Shown here: piece after piece, positions 56,642-64,000 of the stretch
Numbering within the stretch: the first letter of the stretch is position 1
How the letters are laid out: each line of letters begins with the position of its first letter
DNA from: Plasmodiophora brassicae
Lineage: Eukaryota > Endomyxa > Phytomyxea > Plasmodiophorida > Plasmodiophoridae
NCBI GenBank assembly: GCA_039704465.1
Contig: JASFAU010000015.1
Location: 248,001-312,000, forward strand
DNA: 64,000 nucleotides
Direction of reading: 5' to 3'
Made by a program: the position numbers and the translations under genes
The notes under the pieces: generated by a model
What the model saw: the letters and a program-made list of their open reading frames with translations, nothing else
Told to the model about the DNA's origin: nothing
Databases searched by the model: none

Positions 56642-58851
56642 TTACACCTGTTCCGGTCTCACGCCGACAAAGTTGTTGATCATCTCCTTGAGCTTTTCCA
56701 TGCGGATCGGCTTCGTCAGGTACTCGTTCATGCCGACCTCCAAGCAGCGCTCCCGGTCGCCTTTGATGGCGCTGGCCGTCAGCGCGATGATCGGCAGCGT
56801 CCGCCGCTGCGGCATTGCACGAATGATCTTGGTCGCTTCATACCCGTCCATGACCGGCATCTGGCAGTCCATGAAGACGATGTCATATCGAACGGGTTCC
56901 TCCAACATCGCAACGGCCTGGATCCCATCAGTCGCGATCTCGACGTCGTGCCCGAGCTTCTGCAGGACGCGTTGCAGGATGGACCGGTTGACATCGTTGT
57001 CCTCGACGACCAGGATGTGCAAACGTGCCGCGGCACGCTGCCAGGTCTCCTCCGGTTGTCGGGCCTGCACGCCGCTACTGTTCTTGGATCCACATTCCCG
57101 ATCGGCTACGCTGTCACGTACAGCACTGGGCGTGTTCGTGCACGCGAACGCCAGCGTGATCATGAACGTCGATCCTTTGCCTTCCTCCGACTCGACCGAT
57201 ATAGTCCCGCCCAGTATCTGGATCAGCTTCTTGCAGATCGCCAGGCCCAGGCCGGTGCCACCGTACCGCCTGGTCGTGCTCTGGTCGGCCTGGTAGAAGT
57301 CGTTGAACAGGTCGCTCATGGCGTCCTGCGACATGCCGATGCCGGTGTCGGCGACGGTGAAGCGGACGGTGACGGTGTTCAGCTCGGAACCGGTGGGCGG
57401 GCTGCTGGACAGCGGCAGCCAGGGTCTGGTATCGTGGACGGGCTCGACAATGTCCAGCTGGAGCGTGATGGAGCCCTCGCCGGTGAACTTGATGGCGTTA
57501 TCGAGAATGTTGAGCAGCACCTGACGCACTTTGACCTCGTCGGAGACCACGACGATGGGCGTGTCGGGGCGCGAAACATGGAACGCGATGTTGCGGCCGG
57601 CGGCCCGCCCCGAGAACAACGCCTGCGCCTTGTCGACCAGATCGCACAGGTCGAACTCGACGAACTCGGTCTCGGTGTTGCCGGCCTCGATCTTGGAGAA
57701 GTCGATGACGTTGTTCAGGATGCCCATCAGCGTCCTCGACGAGTCCTTCAACATGTCGACGTACAGGCGCTGCTCCTCGGACAGCTCGGTGGACGCCAGC
57801 AGATCCATGGTCGAGACTGCACCATTCATCAGTTGTGGGATGACGACGTCAGCAGCGGGGAGTACGTACTGATGTCGCTCATTGGCGTCCGTATCTCGTG
57901 GGTCATGTTGGCAAGGAAGATCGACTTCAGGTGCGATGCTTCCAGTGCGACCTGGCTGGACTTGATCACGTTCTCCATCTCGATCTTCTCGGTCATGTCC
58001 GTGATCGACGCCAGGACCATCATGCCCTCCTCCTTCTCGTTGCCGTTGATCACGTTCAGGCCGATGGCGATGGCGAACTCGGTGCCGTCCTTCTTCAGGC
58101 CGTACAGGGTGCGTTCCCCCTTGCCCATGGCCCTGGTCGTCGGCTCCCGCATGAAGAAACGAGTGTGGGAGGCATGGTACGCTCGGTACCGCTCAGGGAT
58201 GATCATGTCCAGGTGACGGCCGACCATCTCCGCCCGCGTGAACTGGAACAGGGCCTCCGACTTGGAATTGACCAGGACGATCTGCATCGTGGCGTCCACC
58301 AGGATCATGGCCGTCGGGGACGCCTCGACAGCGATCCGGAACATTCGCTCGGCACGTTTGCGCTCGGTGATGTCGGCAATGATGGCGGCGGTGAAGACCT
58401 CGTCCAGGAACTTCATCGGGCTTAGGCTGATCTCCAATGGGATTTCGCTGCCGTCTTTCCTGACGCCGTACAGGTCGCGCCCGACGCCCATCGGCCGGCA
58501 GCACGGGTTCATCATGAACTCAGCGACTCGGTGGTGGTGCGACTCGGCGTAACGACCGGGGATCAGCATGCTGACGTTGTTGCCGATCAGCTCCACCCGC
58601 TGGTACTGGAACATGGTCTCCGCGTTATCGTTGACCAGGACGATGTCGCCGACCTTGTCCACGATCACCATCGCGTTCGACGAGTCTTCGAAGATCTGCC
58701 CGATCGCCAGACACGCCGACGAGTACCGCTTGAACCTGCCCGTCTCGATGAGGCGCTCCCGTTCCGCGGCATCGCCCGTCGACTGGAACAGGTCCCGCTG
58801 CTTCGGCGTCAGGTACGAACTGACCTTGTGGAACGCCGTCCCCTGCGCCAT
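56642..58851 (-). CDS. Hybrid histidine kinase 2 (PAS-PAS-HisKA-HATPase-REC)
   Basis: Exons 57870-58851 and 56642-57816 give 718 residues. Start MAQGTAFHKVSSYLTPKQRD aligns with kinase 1. PAS domains are SSNAMVIVDKVGDIVLVNDN and ASPTAMILVDATMQIVLVNS. The H-box reads FLANMTHEIRTPMSD, with Thr where the paralogues have Ser and Asp replacing Gly after the Pro-Met. The N box NILDNAIKFTGEG, G1 VADTGIGMS and G2 YGGTGLGLAI are intact. The receiver has VVEDNDVNR, DIVFMDCQMPVMDG and LTKP. The intron is in the same place and phase as in the neighbours. Long frame upstream of 58851 is not used because homology starts at MAQGTAF. Confidence 0.95.
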
Positions 58852-59365
58852 GACGACTTTCGTGTGCGGCGGGCTGGGTCCCCGAACTTGTGGGCCAACG
58901 ACGACCGCGGCCACACGCGGCACGCCGCGTCGGTCGCGCCCCGCCCCGTGCGCGCCTGCAGCTCTGCTGCCCCGACCCGGCTCCCGTTTTGGACACCCCC
59001 TGTCGCATCGGCACCGCCGCGATGCGCGGCGGCACGCGGCAGCCAGCCGAGGCGCGTTTGGGGACTCGCTGGTCATCGGCCCTGGGGAACCCCGCGTTTT
59101 GATCCAGTCGTACGCCCTGCTATGTTTAGCCGCGCTTTCCACCATCTCATGATATACGACGGGGTGGAGAGACGAGGTCGACGATTCGATTGTTGAGACG
59201 CGCGGGGTTGCTTCGTGACATGCTGTATTATATTGGATTGCAATCTGTCTGATACAGCATCGCCGAGGTTGTCGTCCGGCTCGACTCGCGTTCGTTGGAG
59301 CACTCAAACGCCTGATCGGCGCCCGCCAGCAGCTGGAATGCTAGAAGACCAGATGCGGGTGCCTT
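58852..59365. other. Intergenic between kinases 2 and 3
   Basis: About 510 bp, GC-rich near the start codon. A weaker version of the core element (minus GGCTAAACATAGCAGGGC) lies at 59114-59130, about 265 bp upstream of kinase 2. Confidence 0.45.
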
Positions 59366-61553
59366 TTAATGTGGTGATACCGGCCCCGCAACTGGTCGGA
59401 CAGCGTTGATCGTCTGTTTCAGCTTGTCGATGCGGATCGGCTTTGTCAGGTAGTCGTTCATTCCGGCTGCCAAGCAGCGTTCCCTGTCGCCTTTGATGGC
59501 GCTGGCCGTCAGCGCGACAATGGGGAGCGTCTTCCGATGAGGCATCGCACGAATGATCCTGGTCGCCTCGTACCCGTCCATGATCGGCATCTGACAGTCC
59601 ATGAACACCACGTCGAACCGGATGGGGTTCGCCAGCACCGACACCGCCTGCGTCCCATCGTTCGCGACTTCCACGTTGTGCCCGAACTTCTCCAGGACGC
59701 GCCGCAAGATGGCGCGATTGACATCGTTGTCCTCGACGACGAGGATACGTAATGGCGTCTCGGCACGATGCCAGGCCTCGTCCGACTGGCGACCCTGCAC
59801 GCCGTCCTCACGTTCGGTGTCACGATCACAGACATCGCACGTCTGAGCGCTGGGCAGCCCTGCCCTGCCATTGACGCGCAGAAACGCCAACGTGATCACG
59901 AAGGTCGTTCCTTTGCCCTCTTCGGACTGGACCGAAATCGACCCGCCCAGCATGTGGACCAGTTTCTGGCAGATCGCCAGGCCGAGCCCGGTGCCGCCAT
60001 AACGCCTCGTTGTGCTCTGATCGGCTTGGTAGAAGTCGGAGAACAGGTCGTCCATGGCGTCCAGAGGCATACCAATCCCAGTATCCGAGACAGACAGGCT
60101 GACGGTGACAACGTTGGACGACGACGACGACGACGACAGCTGGTCAGGCGCGCTCGGTGGCAGCAAAGGTTTCACGCCGTTGACGGGATCCACGACGTCC
60201 AGACGGAGCGTTATGCAGCCGTCGTCCCCAGTGAACTTGACGGCGTTATCGAGAACGTTGAGCAGTATCTGGCGAACCTTGACCTCGTCGGTGACGACGA
60301 TAACGGGTGTCGCCGGGGACGACACATGGAAAGACACGCCGCGATCTGCCAGACGGTGACGAACCAGAGCGCGCTGGTTCTGGACCAGCTCGCACAGGTC
60401 GAACCCGACGAATTCCATTTCGGCCTTGCCGGCTTCGATCTTGGACAGGTCGAGGACATTGTTCAGAATGCCCGTCAGCGTCCGCGATGATTCCTGCATC
60501 ATGCCCACGTACTGGCGTTGCTCGTCGGAGAGGTCGGTGGACGACAGAAGGTCGACGGTCGTCACTGCACCACTGGTCACTGTCTGGTCATGAGATACGC
60601 GGCTGGCATGCGGACGTACTGATCCCGCTGAGTGGCGTCCGAATTTCGTGGCTCATGTTGGCCAGGAAGGTCGACTTCAGGCGCGATGCCTCGAGTGCGA
60701 CCTGGTTGGACTTGATCAGGTTCTCCATCTCGATCTTCTCGGTGAGGTCCGTGACCGATATCAACACCAACGTATCGTCGCCACCAGCATCGTTGGCGTT
60801 GATCACGCTCACGCCGACGGCAATCGCTACCTCCGTACCATCCTTCTTCAACCCGAATAGGGCCCGCTCCGATCGCTTGCCGACAGCGGTCGTTGTCGTC
60901 GGTTCGTGCACCAGCAGGGCAATATGTTCCTGGAACCGCTCAGGGATCACCAAGTTCAGGTCGTTACCGATCACTTCAGCTCGCGCGAACTGGAACAGCG
61001 CTTCCGTCCTCGCGTTCACCAGTACGATCCGCATGGCGGCGTCCACCATGATCATGGCCGTCTTCGATGCTTCAACGGCAATCCGGAACATTCGCTCGCC
61101 GCGTTTGCGCTCGGTGATGTCAGCAATGACTGCAGCCATGAAGACGTCGTCCTGGACCTTGATCGGGCTCAGGCTGATCTCCAGCGGGATCTCCGTGCCG
61201 TCTTTCCTTACGCCGCATACGTCGCGCCCGATGCCAATCGGCAGAGAGCAAGGGTTCGTCATGAACGCGGCAACCGCCAGCGGATGGGACGCCGCGAAAC
61301 GGCTGGGCACCAGCACGTTGACGTTGTTGCCGACCAGCTCACCGCGTCCGTACTGGAACAGGTCCTCGGCAGTCCCGTTCGCTACGACAATGTTCCCGCC
61401 CTTGTCGACGATGACCATTGCGTTCGACGAGGCCTCGAACACCTGCCCGACCGCCAAACATACCGGCGACTGCTCCTTGGCCGGCTCGAGCCGGCTCCGT
61501 CGCTTAGGCGGCAAGAGGGAGCCGATCTTCGAGAACACCGTGCGGTGCGCCAT
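59366..61553 (-). CDS. Hybrid histidine kinase 3 (PAS-PAS-HisKA-HATPase-REC)
   Basis: Exons 60620-61553 and 59366-60564 give 710 residues. Start MAHRTVFSKIGSLLPPKRR aligns with the other two; an ATG six bases upstream is an alternative. PAS domains are SSNAMVIVDKGGNIVVANGT and ASKTAMIMVDAAMRIVLVNA. The H-box is FLANMSHEIRTPLSG, followed by the same phase-1 intron. N box NVLDNAVKFTGDDG, G1 VSDTGIGMP, G2 YGGTGLGLAI; a Ser run (about 60119-60138) separates N and G1 boxes. The receiver has VVEDNDVNRAI, DVVFMDCQMPIMDG and LTKP. Its start lies about 110 bp from the stop of the membrane protein gene upstream. Confidence 0.95.
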
Positions 61554-61591
61554 CGTCATCCGTTGCGTGCTGTCGCCGGGTGGTGGAAACG

Positions 61592-61607
61592 GCCTGCTAT
61601 TTATAGC
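61592..61607 (-). promoter_or_regulatory. TATAAATAGCAGGC core element, kinase 3
   Basis: The minus strand reads GCTATAAATAGCAGGC about 40 bp upstream of the start codon, close to a consensus TATA position. Confidence 0.6.
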
Positions 61608-61661
61608 GTTCGTCATTCAACGAGGAGGGCACCTATTAATGTCTCGACTCGCCATTATGTT

Positions 61662-63213
61662 CTATGCCTGTGAGGTTGTGTGTGCGGACATGGCCCCGAG
61701 TGACGTCGGTCTCCGCTGGGAGTTCAGGTACCCTGGCTGCGAGTGTGCCGATCGGCCTCGTCGACGGGGCTGGAACATGAAGACGCGGGCTAGGCCGCCA
61801 GTGGCCCTGGCGATGGATCCGGCGCCCCAGACCACAGTCCATCCGGTTGGTGCCCAGAACCACCTGTAGCAGGCGACCATGACGATGCCGCAGATCACGT
61901 ACGACATCATCGACAGGCCGATCAGGAACGCGCACCACCAGACACGACGCAGGACGCGGTGCACGCCGGTGTCCCGCTGCGCGATCGTCGTCTTCGACAC
62001 CTCGTACAGGTACCGGACAGTGCCGACCAGGAAGTTCACTCCCAGGATCAGCTCGACGAGCGCGAAGATGCCGGCGGCCAGCTGCGGCAACGGCATGAAC
62101 GGCGACCATCTCGACCTCCAGCTCTGGTACGTGATGTACGAGACGTCGATGGCGACCTCGAGCAGGAAGATCACGAGGCAGACGATGGCGCTGGCGCGGG
62201 GGTGTTCGCCGCGAAGCATGCCAGTGATGCACCACTTGCGCCCCGGGATGATCTTCTCCAGGCGCTGCGCCCAGAAGATCGACGACAGGAACGTGGCAAC
62301 GAACGCCCACCCGGACAGTTGCATGTGGAAGAAGAGCGTCGCCCAGGCGGGCGCGTTCGACGTCGAGTAGAACCCGGTGACGCCCATGACGACGGCCATG
62401 GCGAAGGATGACACCATCTCGAGGACCAGCGCGACAAGGTGGCCGTTAACGAGCGCGTTCGTAACAAACGCAACGCGACGACGCCACGTCCGTCGTTTCG
62501 CGACGGTCTTCGCCAGAAAACGGTCGTTGATCAACAGGAGGTGAACGACGAGGAAATAGACGCCGGCGACGCCAGCGACGCCAAAGACGAGCGCCGGGAT
62601 CCATCGTACGAAGGCCTGGTAGGGCCAGGACGCGAACGCGTCCACCCATTCGTTGTTGTCGACCGTGATCTGGACGGTCAGACCCGCTGGGGATTCCGCG
62701 TCCTCGACAACGCTGCGGGCGTAGTCGACCTCGACGAAGAGCATCGGGTGCCGACGATGCCAACCGGATTCGGAGCCGTCCCGGAAGTGCACGTATCGAC
62801 CCGGCTGGGTGCCCGTGGCCGCCTTAACTGTCGACAGCGAACGTGGGGGGTCAGCGTCGCACGCAGGACTTCCGGCGTGGCCGTCGTGTACCTAGAACGG
62901 CGGCGGCGCCTTTCGACGCGAAGTTGGCGAAGCGCTGTGTGAAGCTACAGGCCCGATTGCCGGTCATGACGACGGCACGATTGCGAACGAGGTCCGCGTC
63001 GATGTCGCTGGGGTTACAGGCGTCACCACGGAAAACGTAGACCCGAAGCGAGACGGGTCCCAGATGGTCGTCGACTTGCGGGCCGAGAAACCGGGACGCC
63101 GCCGGGCTGTGGAACGACAGGCGGCCACCTGTTCGCCTGTTGGGGAGTACAACGCTCCCGAACGCCGCCATTACTAAAGAACAAGTCAGTGCGCTGACGG
63201 GCCGTTCAATCAT
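61662..63213 (-). CDS. PA-domain-like multipass membrane protein
   Basis: ATG 63213 opens a possible signal sequence (MIERPVSALTCSLVMAAFG). The lumenal part includes LRVYVFRGDACNPSDIDADL and NRAVVMTGNRACSFTQRFAN followed by FASKGAAAV, which resembles the PA-domain core (GxCxF...K..NA...GA.AV). An intron of about 67 bp near 62830-62896 joins this to TGTQPGRYVHFRDGSE. About seven hydrophobic helices follow from WIPALVFGVAGVAGVYFLVV to VICGIVMVACYRWFW, then a basic Ser/Arg tail ending at 61662. The family is not recognised; a cell-surface receptor or vacuolar protein is possible. It lies directly upstream of the three histidine kinases on the same strand. Confidence 0.7.
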
Positions 63214-63637
63214 TGGCAGTGCGGACCAAAGACGGTGCAGGCGATGGACAGCAACGTCGACGTCGCCGGCATTGTCGCCAAGGTGCGTCCAGAACTGCGG
63301 TCTGCGCGATCAAGCGATGCCGGAAATAGACGCTGCGCGGGACGGGGGTGAGTCGACCGTGCACCTGCGGAGTGGGTGGCCGTGGGTCGAGTTAACGCGA
63401 CGGATTGCCCGTCTTGCGTGGCAGCGCCGGTAGCCGTGGTCCGCTTGCCGTGTTCGTTCTTGCATCGCAGCAGACTAATACAAGGGTGCCCCCATCGAAA
63501 CCGCCGCGTACTATTAATCCCAGGACTGATCCCGGTACCAGAGTTCGACGCCGTTCAGTCGTACAGGACCATCCGACATGTTCAGCAGGCAGCAGCAGGA
63601 TTTTTGTGTCCGGATCGCCCGTGTGTACCCCCCTTCG
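63214..63637. other. Intergenic, about 420 bp, no gene supported
   Basis: Upstream of the membrane protein gene. Plus-strand frames (for example from ATG 63243) need unproven splices and show no motif. Confidence 0.4.
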
Positions 63638-64000
63638 CTAGGAAGGAGACCACATGGCGCTGCACCTAGGGATGCCGTTTGGGATCATTGCGTTCCTGCT
63701 GGCGGTGCCGACATGGGCGACCTGGAACGTGTGTACCTGGTACTCTCCAACGCCGCCGTGCCCGTCCAATGGACAGATGTAGGCCGCCGAAAGGACAATG
63801 ACGAATACAGGGCGTAACGTTGCGTGGTGCCAGCACCCTGACAAATTTAGCGATAACGGGAACGATAACGTCGTCCTGGTTCCAAGGGCTGAACGTGTCG
63901 TCCATCACGACAGTGTAACCGTGTGCATTGCGTGCTGGGAAAACGCCCGCTGATCGGATAGACGCAGGGATCTCAGCAATAACAACATCCAGCAAGTTGC
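63638..64000 (-). CDS. 3' end of an unrecognised gene at the window edge
   Basis: The minus-strand frame entering from the right edge encodes NLLDVVIAEIPASIRSAGVF and GYTVVMDDTFSPWNQDDVIV, ending at a GT donor at 63842. A second exon 63638-63736 joins in phase and ends RCSAMWSPS-stop. Conserved-looking DDTFSPWNQDDV could be a substrate loop, but I cannot name a family. Confidence 0.45.

Noticed and set aside
56948..58216. Long plus-strand open frames opposite the histidine kinases
   Set aside because: They repeat at the same offset in all three paralogues because the sense genes are homologous, and contain no domain of their own.
63654..63782. 42-residue plus-strand peptide with a signal-like start (MALHLGMPFGIIAFLLAVPT) and two Cys
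   Set aside because: Attractive as a small secreted peptide, but it overlaps a minus-strand exon that splices in phase, and no other support exists.
1..64000. Bacterial operons, CRISPR arrays or tRNA genes
   Set aside because: No repeat-spacer array was seen and no sequence folds as a complete tRNA by eye; all genes follow eukaryotic exon-intron logic.

Overview
This is a GC-rich, gene-dense stretch of nuclear DNA from a unicellular eukaryote. Nearly every gene is broken by short introns of about 50-75 bp with GT...AG ends, and the donor is very often GTACG. Reading frames only make sense after splicing, so the bacterial-style long ORFs on opposite strands are mostly shadows. Intergenic gaps are tiny (9 bp and 36 bp in two cases). 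The gene set (Raptor, Ras, Sec15, neurochondrin, FAM135, zuotin, hybrid histidine kinases, class C GPCR) suits a free-living or parasitic protist. A jouberin/AHI1 homologue implies a ciliated or flagellated stage, which argues against a purely amoeboid lineage such as Acanthamoeba. A plasmodiophorid-like rhizarian with zoospores would fit, but this is inference and not proven by the sequence.

Layout. 1-3439: 3' part of Raptor (TORC1 scaffold), then a 47-bp tandem repeat and a Ras GTPase (3894-4586). 4748-5559: a seven-finger C2H2 protein, with a nine-finger paralogue at 12976-14231. 5967-11498: a TBC1D5-like Rab GAP directly behind the exocyst subunit Sec15, both on the minus strand. 11753-12355: unknown protein. 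14551-23340: FBH1/UvrD-like helicase with a likely mitochondrial presequence, a secreted GPI-type protein, neurochondrin, and a FAM135 lipase-like protein. 23880-33967: GABA-B-like receptor, catalase, an unknown helical protein, UBE2G-type E2, zuotin/DNAJC2, and a NAA60-like acetyltransferase. 34649-46339: small membrane protein, AHI1, a PKA-like pseudokinase, SNRNP27, a twin-CX9C protein, ornithine aminotransferase, GHITM/TMBIM5, TTC1, and a basic protein of unknown role.

46616-51740 is a Ty1/Copia LTR retrotransposon on the minus strand. It has identical 180-bp LTRs, a 5-bp target duplication and a primer-binding site matching the anticodon arm of tRNA-Lys(CUU). It sits in the last codons of a DUF2235 hydrolase gene (51610-53347), so that gene now reads into the LTR. 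53845-61553 holds three tandem hybrid histidine kinases (PAS-PAS-HisKA-HATPase-REC) sharing one intron that splits the H-box region. A PA-domain-like multipass membrane protein follows (61662-63213), then the end of an unrecognised gene at the right edge.

The strongest candidates for further work are the kinase cluster with its neighbouring membrane protein, the retrotransposon/hydrolase chimera, the PKA-like pseudokinase and a structured intergenic RNA candidate at 31261-31369.
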